Assembly (NCBI GenBank): GCA_022792495.1
Contig: JAAWBD010000111.1
Coordinates: 109,299 to 173,298 of the forward strand
Direction of reading: 5' to 3'
DNA: 64,000 nt
From: Oscillospiraceae bacterium
GTDB lineage: Bacteria > Bacillota > Clostridia > Oscillospirales > Oscillospiraceae
Shown piece by piece: positions 42,001 through 54,000 of this stretch; within the stretch, counting starts at the first letter, position 1, and every line of letters starts with the position of its first letter. Below the pieces are notes generated by a model. The model did no database searches and was not told the origin of the DNA. It saw only the letters and a list, made by a program, of their open reading frames with translations. The position numbers and the translations under genes were made by a program.

Positions 42001-45000
42001 GTTCTCATTCAGCATGAACCCGGTGATATAGGTTCCGGAGATCAGGGCATGGCTCGTTCCGGCGTAGATGTCGGTAGCCACTACGCCGGCGGGAAGCTCG
42101 ATCCGAACAGGCACGGAACTGGCCGAACCGAGAATATTATTCACATTGTTACCCCAGCCATAGAGGGTACCGTTGCGCATCAGGGCCAGTACATAGCCGC
42201 TGGCGGCATCCAGACGGATCACATCCCGGAGGAAGTAAGCCTCTGTATCATATGCGCCCGGATTAACCCGAATGGGCAGGTTGGACTGGCCACCGGTGCT
42301 GCCGTTGCCCAGCTGGCCATAGGTGTTATCACCCCAGGCATACACGGCAGAATCCCGGCGGATGGCCAGGGCATAGCCATTGCCGGCGGTGACCCGGGTG
42401 AAATCGGTAAGAATACCGATCCCCTCCAGACCCACTACCACGTGGGGGAGATAGAGATAGCTGTTGCTGCTGTTCAGGCCCTGCTGGCCCTTATTGTTGG
42501 CGCCCCAAGCGTACACCCGGCCGCCATTGGCCACCGCCATGGCCACATCCTCACCGATGGAAATGTTGGTGGCGGGGCCAAAGGTTGTGCCAGGACCAAA
42601 CTGCTTTACCTTAATAGCAGTATCGGGCCTGTGCTCACTGGTGTAGACATGCTCATTGGCGCTGTGCCAATAGTAGCTCACGGTAGAGGTCTCCCCACCC
42701 AGGACAGATATTGTATAGCTGTTCTTGGCGGGCAGATTGGCAAAGAGACCCTTGGCGTTGCTGCCCCAGACATAGATGTTACCCAGGCTGGTCAGGGCCA
42801 TGAAGGTATCGCCGTAAGCCTCCACCTGGACGATATGCTCGTTCTCGCTCAGATTCTCGAAGTTCACCCTGTGAGGATACTCGTAGGTGGTGCGATAGCT
42901 GGTTCCGGTGAAGAAATCACCCCACTGCCACACAGTGCCGTCGCCCTGGAGGGCGATGGTCACATTGTTGCCGGCCACCACGCTGGCGGCGGCGATGGGC
43001 AGAGTTCCATTGGGGCCATCCTCCATAGGCGCAGGAAGAATAATGACCTCATAATCGCCCCGATAGTTGCTGCGCTTATCACGCAGGGAGATGATGATCC
43101 GGCCATAGGCCCGCTTGGTGGGCACCAGATACCAGTGACCGTTGGCGGCGTCACCGATCCACTGGAAATCAGCGATCTCCGGGTCGGAGGAGCTATAGAC
43201 AATATCCGCATTGGCGGACAGGGGCTTTTCAAACTCAGGGGTCAGCAGGTTGAACTGGCTCCAGAAGGCCACCCGCAGGGCGTCCTCGTCAATGTAGATA
43301 TACTGGCTATCATAGATGGTCACAGACCGGGGCATTCTCTCCCAGGGGGTGGGGGGAACGGGGGTGTTCAGATCCTTCTCGTTAAAGACGGATGCGGTGG
43401 TGATCACCAGAGAATAGAAATTGCTCAGGCCGGTTTGGGTGGGAGCATAACGGTCGTCGGTAGTGAAGTCGGCGCCCTCGTAGCTGCTGTTCTCACCGGA
43501 GAACCAGACAGTACCGTCCTCCTGGACATACTGCATGGTGTGATTGCCGGCAGAGATCATCAGATTCTCCCGAATATACACAGGAGGCTCGATCCCGCCG
43601 CCAATGGGCTCCACCATGGACAGGGTACCGCCCTTGTGAACCTTCACAGGGAAGGCGCTATAGGTAGGCAGCCCCTCGGTGTTCTGTCCGGAGCCGTCGG
43701 CCACGCCCAGCTGACCCGCAGTGTTGTCACCCCAGGTATAGACCAGGGAATCATTCAGCCGCTCGCCGCTGGCCTGGTTATAGAGCTTGTCGCCCACCAA
43801 AGCGGAGGAAAAGTTGGTGCCAGCGGAGATCTGGCGTACATTCTCCAGGGGGGTGCCGTCCTCCAGCACCACCCGCATGGCATGACGGGTATAGGTGAGG
43901 ATGCCCTCCACCTGGCGACCCACCACATGGGGGATCTTGGTGGGCTCCACAGGCTCCGTGGGATCAGGATCAACAGGATCTGTGGGCTCGGTCTCGCCCT
44001 CCACAGGCTCCTCGGACTCCTCAAGCTCCACAGCGGCTGTGGTCTCCTCCACCATCACGTTGTCGCAGGTGAGCAACACAACATCACCGCTGACCGTCAG
44101 ATGCTCGGTGTCACCGGAGAAGTATACCGCGTTGCACCCAGGGCAGGCATAGGCATAGCCAATGCCCAGCTGGCCGCTGCCGTTCTGGCCGGCCGCCATC
44201 GCGCCCAAGGTGTACTTTGTTTTGACCTGGATCCCCTCTCCACCAACAGTCTGCTTGGCGGCGGGCACAGCCACATGGAACAGGGTGTGGCTCTTGCTGG
44301 TGGACAGGCCCACCACGTTCTTCATCTGAACCATGACGCCCTTCTCATTGTTGGCCGTCACGGGAACGGGCAGATTCACATAGCTGGTGGTATCAATGCC
44401 CAGCTGGCCGTTGACATTGTTGCCCCAGCTGTACACTGTACCGTTAGTCAGAAGGGCCATGGAGTGGTTCTCCGCGGCGTAGATGGCCATGACATGATCC
44501 AGATAGGGGGTATCGCTGGCAGAAACGCCCTTCACCACCCGGGAGGGGCTGTAGTGAACATGATCCTTCTGATTCCCCGGAGCCCGCACATAGGTCAGGG
44601 TGTTGATGTAATTGTTACCCGTATCACCCAGGCCCAGCTGACCATACTGGTTATCACCAAAAGACCAGACAAAGCCATTCTCGTCCAAGAGCAGGGTGTG
44701 GTTTGCACCGGCGGCGATATCCACGATCTTGGGCAGCTGCAGGGGAATTTGATCCGGGTCGATGGCCTCCGGATCCAGCTTCAGGTTATTCTTCTGGCTC
44801 TTGTTGGCCAGGTGCTCATTCAGGTTACCAGGAGTATAGTGGTTGTTGGTCACCCGCTGCCAACGGTAGACCCGCTCTGCCGTCAGGGGCTGGCCATTGG
44901 CGCTGATACCAGGCACCACCCACTTATAGTGCTCCCCGGTCACATCGTAGAAGCCCAGCTGGCCGTAATCATTGTTGCCCCAGGTCCAGACTGTGCGGTT

Positions 45001-48000
45001 GCCGTTGGCATCCTCGGACAGGGCTACATAGTGGTCACCGCCCACAGCGATCTTCACCACATTCGTCAGCCCTGTGAGCTGGGTGGGAACACTGTAAATG
45101 CTGGAGATCGGGTTACCATCCTCATCCGTAGCTCCACCGTTGACATATTTGGCGTTGCCCCAGACCCACACAGTACCGTCAGCCTTCAGGGCCACGGTGG
45201 AGGTAGCGCCGGAGCGCACCATGGGCACGGTAAACCGGGCTGTCCCGGTCTCGTCAATACTCAGCACCCGAACCTTAAAGATGCCCACGACCTCGCCAGA
45301 TTCGCTGACAGCGGCCACAGTCACGTCGCCCAGCTTCTGGAATTCAGAGTAGGTCAAGCCAGCGGTCTGCATCCGCCAGTTTCCGTTTTCATCCTGGTCG
45401 ACCACCAGAATGCTCTCGTCACTGGAGATATAAGTCAGATCGCCATATTCATCCTTCATATTGATGGTTTTCACCATGGAGGTGTAGGTCAACAGGTTAA
45501 AGCCCCGGTACTCCGCCCGCTCTGCCGTGTCATTGATATAGACATAGGCATCCTTGTTGGAGTTGTAGAGCATGGAGATAGAGTTGTAGCTCTTGGGCTC
45601 GTAGGTGCCGGTAAAGCCAAAGGTCACAGTCTCGGCTCCCCGCTCACCGGTATAGTAGGGCTCATTCCGGAAGTCGTCAGTGATCACATCACTGTTACTG
45701 GCCGCCAGGCCCAACTGACCGTGGCTATTGTGACCAAAGGACAGGACGTAGCCGTCGTCCCGCAGCATGGCGCTGTGGTTGCCGCCGGCCGCTGCGATCA
45801 TGATGGTCTCCGCGGTACCACTGGCGGAGACAGCCTCGCCGTCAGCCACCTTCACATGTCCATACTGATCGGGCTCTATGTATCCCTCTGTTCCGGGGGT
45901 GCCGTTACCCAGCTGACCATGGTCGTTGCCGCCCATGCCCAGCACAGTACCGTCGGCCAACCGCAGCAGAGTATGGCTCTCCCCTGCGTCCACACTGGTC
46001 AGAGGCAGGTTTTCCATCCCAGGCACCCGCCTGGGACTGCGGTAAAAGTCTTTGACATCAGCCCCGCTGCCCAGGCCCAACTGACCCCTGGAGTTGTCGC
46101 CCCAGGTGAACAGCTGCCGGCCAGCGCTGAAGGCGCCGTCCTTCTGACGGAACTCAGTCGCAACCACCGCCACATGATCGTCACCGGCGGCCACAGCAAT
46201 GGCGCCGCCCATAACGCTGAATACGGCGTTGTTGTCCACAATATACTGACCGCTGACCACCTGAGTGGGGGTAGCGCTATAGGGCCTGTCGCTGTTGTTG
46301 CCCAGCTGGCCCCGCTGGTTGTCGCCCCAGGTGTAGACGGTACCGTTGGACATGAGGGCCACGGAGAAGCTCTTTCCCGCGGCGATCTCCACCACGTGCT
46401 CCAGGGCACCCCGGCCCTTGTAGCCCTTGACTTGGTTGGCTCCGTCCTTCATGATCAAAGTATCCTGGCCCAGCTCGCCCCGGGTGTTGGTGCCTGCGGC
46501 CCAGACGGTGCCGTCCTCACCCAACGCCAGCATATGGCTGTAGCCGGCGCTGACGTCAATGACCCCAGTGAGGGTATTGCCCAGGTTGTCGGTCAGCACC
46601 TTCCGGCCCACCACACTATCGTTACCGGCCTCGTAATACTCCGTCCAGGAGTGCTGATGGGTCTTGCAGGCCCAGATCCGGTAGCGGGAGTGCTCCTTGC
46701 CATAGGTATTGATCACATCGGTATAATTGATATTCTGGTTCCCGGCCCAGACGTTATAGGCATCCTCGTAGACCAGCATGATCTTGTCCTGGCCCACAGC
46801 GTCGCAGCCCGGCTCAGGACACTTCACCGGGGTCTTGTTGTCCTCAGGATTGTAGTTATACAATCCACAGCCGTTAGAGCAGGACAGCTTGCCGCTAAAG
46901 TGGAAGTAATACTTCACGGCATTTGTCCGGTAGTAGTATGTGTTGGGTTTGCCCTCCTTCAGGATCATCAGTGTGTTGGGCCCGATCTTGGAGGGATCGC
47001 TGAGAACCACATTCGGATTGAAGGAATCGGAGACATAGTATACGGTCTCTTTCCGGCTCGCTCCCTCTCCGATCACGTCAACATACTCCCGTGTGAGCGC
47101 AATGGGATTGTCAGTCTCCAACCCGTAGACATAGCCCGGCTTGTTGGGGTGATAATCAATGTATTCGTCTATCACTCCATAGTTCTCATCGGGCAAGGCT
47201 TCAGACTTCTTGATGGTCGCACTGGTATTGGTCTTTTCCCGCACCCAGGAGTTGGATGCTCCGCAGACAGGGCAGGAGTCGGGAAGATCAGCCCAAATGC
47301 CACAGTTTATCTCCCCGTCTGTAAGGTCATAGCCGGGCAGATAGGTCTCTCCGTTCTTCCGCTGGGTGAGAACACCGGCGGTTTCGCCGATTTTATAGAT
47401 ATCAGGGTTATCCTCTTCTCCCTGAGTATAGGTGACGTAGCTGGGGTCGTCGGGATCACCAAACCAATGGAGATACAGAGTCTGGGGCCGGTTTTTCAGC
47501 TCCTCCTGCAGCTGCTCCTCAAAGGACAGGCCCTTGGCCAGGTTGGTGGTGACGCCGGTAAGCTTACCGATCACGATCACCTGTCCATCCTCGGTGACCA
47601 GCAGGCTGTAGGTGCCGCCAGCGGCCACATCCCGGATCTTCTCATAGGGCTGGCCCATGGCGTCTACCATCTGAACCGGGTAGGCCCGGTTATTGAAGGT
47701 TCCGTCACCCAACTGGCCGCTGCTGTTGTCGCCCCAGGCCCAGACAGTGCCGTCAAAACGGAGGGCCACCGTATGATCGGTTCCCACAGAGATCTTGGGG
47801 GTGGTGCGCCAGCCGCCGTCGGTGCTGGGCTTGATTCGTACCCGCAGCAGCAGGGTACGGCCGGTCTCGGAGTGATAGATCTGGATAAAGGTCTCTCCGT
47901 AGCGGATATTGTTGGGATCGGGGGTCTGGAAGGTCACCATGTCAGCGGGGCCGGCAACCTCCGTCAGCATATTCGGATCCAGGGGCTGGAACTCCAGATC

Positions 48001-51000
48001 CTCGCTGTTGATCTCCCCCACAGGGATGTGGGGCAACAGGTTAAAGCCACGGTTCCAGATGAAATCCATCTGGGCCATGTCAAAGTAGAGCCGCTCGTCG
48101 TCGATCAGCTCCACCAGGGGCTGCAGATCCCGGATAGTGGGGTCAGAATCGGTGTGGCCCATAGCGATAATGCTCTCGTAGGCCAGCTCGCCCACCACGA
48201 TGGGATAGTTGTAGTCAGTATTGGTGTAGTCACCCAACTGGCCAAAGCTATTGTTACCGGCGGAGAATACCACGCCGTTATCAGTAACCAGAAGCATATG
48301 ACTTGCGCCGATGGCGAAGGTCATTACCCTCTGCATATATTCGTAGTCATCGTCCACGATCACCTCGCCACTCTCGCCGCGAGGCACGGTGTTATCCCGG
48401 TTCACAGGGCTGCCGTTGGGAATGGGAGCCCCATCTCTTGTGGGCCCAAAGTTGCCCAACTGCCCCTTCTCGTTGTCACCCCAGGCAAAGACCTTCACCT
48501 TATCCCAGTCGGTGTTGAGCACACTGGAATCATAGGCCTTGGTAAGGGAGGAGTTGGCTCCGGCAGCGATCTGCCGGGCGCCGGAGCGAAGCATCAGAAC
48601 CGGCTGTGTGGCATAGACGGGAACCACAGGAGTCTCCGTCTCATCCACCGTCTCTACGGTGGGAGGAACCTCGTTGATCTGGCCCATGCTGTTGCTGCCC
48701 CAGGCAGCGATGCTGCCGTCAGCCCGCAGGGCAATCACGTGCTCGTTGCCTACAGCAACGTCGGTTACTTTATCAAGGAAATAATTGTTGGGGTCATAGC
48801 TGTTGGCCGCAGCGCCCCGAACCACCTTGACGGGGACATAGCGGTCATTCAGAGTGGAATCGCCAAGCTGACCCACCTGGTTGGCGCCCACAGTATACAC
48901 TGTGCCGTTGGTAGTGACCGCCACAGTGGTGTTGCCTCCGGCCGCAATGGTCACGACCTCCTGAATATAGCTGGAAACACTGGGGGAATAGCCCTTGAGC
49001 ATCCGCCGGGCGAAGGGAGAATTCTTCGTCGTACGGCGGTTGTTGCCCAACTGTCCCTGGCTGTTATCACCCCAGACGTAGACAAAGCCGCTGATACTCA
49101 AAGCCACAGCATGTCCCTTACCGGCGGCAATAGCCACGATGCGGTCTATCTCCCGATAGCTCCGTACGGTCTCCGTACCGGTGTTTTTGTCTACCTCGGT
49201 ATACTCTTTGACTACGGACAAAGTGCCCAGATTGGCAGATCTGCCGCCCATATCAGTAGACACCATCTGGGGGACAAAGCAATCCACCCGGGTATCATTG
49301 CCCCGGCCGAGCTGGTTGTTTTCGTTGTCGCCCCAGGCCCAGACCCGGCCCAGATTATCCAGAGCCAGGGAGAAGTTATCCCCCGCAGCGACAGCGCTGA
49401 AGGTGATGGGCCGACCCTTCTCATCCTTCTTTCCATCCAGGATCTGCACAGGATAGGTCAGGGTAGCATACTCCTTCAGGCCCAACTGGCCGCGGTCGTT
49501 GCTGCCCCACACCCAGACCCGGCCCATGGAGTCCAGCGCGATGGAGTGGCTATTCCCCGCGTCCACCATGGGGGCGGCGGACACGGCAAAGGCCGAGGAG
49601 GCGTCATCATCCCCCTCGTCAGCATATTTCTGGACATGGCGAACCCAGACGGGCAAGGTCAGCATGTTGCTGTCCCTGCTGCCGCCCTCCACACCAGCCG
49701 TATTATAATCCACGTACACACTGGTAAGACCCAGCTTCCCGGTGCCATTGGCCCGCACCTTAACGCCGCCGTCCTCCAGCTCACGCTGGATGTCCAAAAC
49801 GGTAGGATCCATCGCCCCCACCGTCAGCGCATCCTGATCCTTAATGGCGGTGTTCTCACCATCGGTAAACAGGTTGAAGCCGGTGCGATAGCTGTAAAGT
49901 ACATTATTCAGATCAAATTCAATGAACTGGCCCTCAGCCAGCACCAGCTGGGAGGGATTGCTCTCGCCCAAGGGCTTTGTCTGGTCGTAGGTGGCCACCA
50001 GCTCCTCGGCGCCATCCTTCAGCTCCTTCACATAGTACTCGCTGAGCAGCAGGGTCTTGGAATCTCCGTCACCGGCCTGCACCGCGATGTAGGAACGCTC
50101 CGTACTGCTATTGCCCAGCTGGCCGTAGGTGTTGTCGCCCCAGTTCCACACATAGCCGGTGGACTTCAGCACCGCGGAGTTGCCGGTACCCACAGCGATC
50201 CGGATACCCTGTGTAAAGTCCTGGTCAGAGGCGTCGGGGTTGGCGCTCAGGCCCTTGTTCACCGCCACAGGCACACCGGTAAAGGCAGTACGGTCAGTCT
50301 CGCCCAGATCGCACTCCAGAAGGCCCAGCTGGCCCTCCAGATTGCTGCCCCAGGCATAGATCTTCCCATTGGCTGTCAGCGCCAGAGATGTGTTGCCACC
50401 ACCGGCTACCTCCACCACCTGGCCCTTGTCCTCCAAGCCCTGAACCTGAACGGCGGCGGGAATGCGGTTCCGGATTACCCGGTCAGCCACCAGCTCCTCC
50501 ACCGTAATGGGATAGTCAGGATCTGTCAGTTTGGGATCGTTGATATCGTAATACTCCCGCTCCTTACCGTCACCCAGCTGGCCGTAATCGTCCTCGCCAA
50601 AGGACCACACCGTCCCGTCGCTGAGCAGCAGCATGGTGTAGTCGGTACCCGCGGTGATCCCCACCACGTTATTCATATAAGCGACCTTTTCATGGTTGCG
50701 ATAGCTGTAGAGCTCCGCGGCCTTCTCCTGGCTGGCATTGTCGCCCGCCAGGATACGGATGGGCACCCGATAGCTGAAGGTGGCGCCCTCCTTGCCTACC
50801 TCGTTCTCCTCCATCACCTGGCTCTGGGCCCGCACCAGGGAGTAATCCAGATCCACGCCCAGCTGTCCTCTGGAGTTGTCACCCCAGCCGTAAACGCTGC
50901 CGTCCTTCCGCAGAGCGACCACATGGTCGTCTCCGGCGGTGATCTGAACGATATTGCTCAGGTAATAACCCGCACTGGCGCTCTGTCCCTCCAGCACCTG

Positions 51001-54000
51001 AGTGGGCCGGATAAAATAGTTATTGAAGGTGGGCTTGCTCTCAATGATCCCCTCATCATCCCGGCTGCCGGGCAGACGATTCAGACCATCTTCGCTGGTC
51101 AGCCGCTCCTCATAGCCCTCCAGGGCACTCTCGTAGTTCTCATATGTCCACTTGATACCGCTGTAGGTGGGCTTCACCAGCTCCCAACTCTCATCGCGGG
51201 TCTTAACGCCATTACCGGTATCCCACTTGAGCAGCGGCTTGAACTCATGGACGGTGATCTCCACCACATTCCCCGTCTCGGGGTCGATCACCTTTATGGT
51301 CTCCTCATATTCGCTGGTCAGCTCCGCCAGCGCGATGTAATAGAGCTCCAAAGCCTTCAGATAGGAGGCATAATCAGGCATCTCGCCACAGACAAACTCA
51401 GGCATTTTCAGCTTGACGTCACCTGTGTTCAGATCCCAGTACTCCTCCTGCCAGTTCTGCCAATTTCCGGTGTGGATCCGCTTGACAAAGGACACCAGAT
51501 ACAGGTACTGGGCATACTCAAAGTAGCTGTCGTAGAAATAGGGAGCGGCCTCGGTATCCACATAATACTTGGCCATGGGATTGTTCTCTTCATCGGGCTG
51601 CAGAACCAGGCCCTCCTCGTTGAGGATGTGGATGTTCTCAAGCTGGCTGTCACGCACCGGGTCATAGCCCACCACATCGTGGGTATAGCCCACGCCCAGC
51701 TGGCCCTTATCATTCCGGCCAAAGCCCCAGACCGTGCCCTTATCCGTCAGCAGGATGGAATAGCCGTTGCCGGCGGCCACCCGAACCACCTTGCCCCGGA
51801 CACCGCTCACATCCACCTCCCGGGCGGAAATGCTCTTGACCACCGCAGCATCCCCAAAGGGCTCGGCGCCCAGCTGGCCGGCGCTATTGCTACCCCAGGC
51901 GTAGACCTTGCCCTCCCGGGTCACCGCCAGCACATGATCCTTACCGGCGGAGATATCCACCACGCTCCGCAGAACGCTACCGTCCTCCCGAACGACCCGG
52001 CTGGGAGAATCCACATACAGCACAGGGGAGATCTGATCCTCATCGTCCAGGCCCAGGCCCAGTGCGCCGGAAGCGTTGCTGCCCCAAGTCCAGACGGTGC
52101 CCTCGGCCTTCAGTGCCACAGAGAAGCTGTCTCCCAAAGAGATGGAAGGGGTGGCACGGTAGACATACTGGGTCGCATCCACCACATAATCATCCACATT
52201 CAGCACATGGATCACCAGCATCACCGAACGCTTGGTACTCTTGTTATAGATCCGCACCACCGCCCGGCCCACGCCGTCCATAGCGGTGAGGGTATAGCCG
52301 TTCACGGTCACAATGTTGGGGTTGGAGCTCGTAATGGTAAAGTCGCTTTCCTTTACAAGAAGGCCCGCCTCATCCACAGGCTGCCACCCGGCGGGAGGCA
52401 CAGGATCCCCTTCCTCCTCCGTATCCTCGGGCTTATAAACGGGCATGGTGATATAGGGCTGAACCTCATTGTCGGCTCCGCCCTTATTGGTGTTGAGATA
52501 GACCACGCTGTCCTTGCTGTTCTTGGTCAGCAGATAACCGGAGATATAGCTCTCCACAGTACCGGTGATATCCACGGTATCGCCGGCCACCAGCTCGATC
52601 TCGCTGTTCAACAGTAGCTCAGACTGGGTGTACACATGTTCCTCATCCCAGGCCACAGGCTCCCGGTCGGGCACTACAGTAACAGTCACGACCTTGCCGA
52701 CGTTCTGATCCTCTTCGGTCTCCAGCGGCTCAACTGCAGTATGCTTCTCCTGGCGCTCCAGGCCCAGCTCCTCAAGCGCAGCAGTCACCGCCCGGCCAGC
52801 CATCCTGCGCATGCTGGCGCTCATCCGGTAGTCCTCGCTCTCCAGCTGAGGAAGCATGCTCAATGCGCTCGCCGTGGTGGCGGGCGTACCCTTGCCGCAA
52901 ATGCTGATGTTTACGCTCTCATCAAGATCAGGATTGTCGTTTCTCTTAAAAGGACGATACTGCAGAGCGGGGATCCCCTCGCCCAAAATAGCGTCCTCGT
53001 TCCGCTCCCCAGTGGCGATCACAATGGGGGTCTCCTTGACCACCCGGTTCAAATACACACCCAGGCCGCCATCCATACCAAAGGCCATATCATAGTAGTA
53101 GCTCTCCGAACCGGAGCCCGCCACTGTTATGATAAGCTCGGTGGCCACTGTGGCCGGAAAGCCGGTCTCAGTGCGGGGCACAAACACCGTTCCAGAAGCT
53201 GTCCGGCGGTTGCTGGACAGCAGCTCGGTCACATGCACCAGCCGCTTCCCGATATCCTCTGCCCCAGCGTCGCCCCCGTCTGTGTTCAGAACCTGGGCGG
53301 TCTCGATCCGAACTGCCGCACCAGTAGCGGTGCTCTGGAAGGGAGTTCCGGCGGCGTCCGATTCCGCCCCCTCTTCAGGAAGTGTAAAGGTATAGTCCAG
53401 CGTATAGTAATCCACGGTAGCCCTGGCCGACACCTGCACCGATCCGTTGGGGTTCTGAACTACTACCACCTGCGTACCGGGAATGGGCACGCCGCTGTCA
53501 CAGATCACATAGGTATCCGCAGGGGCGGAGCCGGTATACATCCCGCCGCCCAAATGGCCCAGGGGATAGCTTGCCCACACAGCGCCATTTCCGATAGCAT
53601 CCTCATCTGTACTGCCAAAAAGACTCTGAAGGCTCAGATCCCGCTCCGGAGCGTCCGCCGAAGGGATCCACGCCTCGCCGTCCAGCCGAAGCTGCACAAC
53701 GCCGCCCAGATCTCCACCGGTCAGAATATTACTGGCAATACAGGACACCCTGGCCGGATCGCTGCCATTGGTGTAGTCCTTGCCCATCTCATAGAGGGCC
53801 ATACTCACCTGGTTCTGGGAGGAGATCTGCTCCAGATCCACCAGATCCTTGTGTCCCCAGGTATAGGTAGTGTAGTCAGAGCTGATGCTGTTCATCTCTC
53901 TTGCCCGAACCATCACAGCAATCTGAGCCCCCTCCAGGGCAGGCTCGCCGCTGGCCAGGAGCAGATCCTCCACATATCCGTCATGATCGGTAGGAATGTG

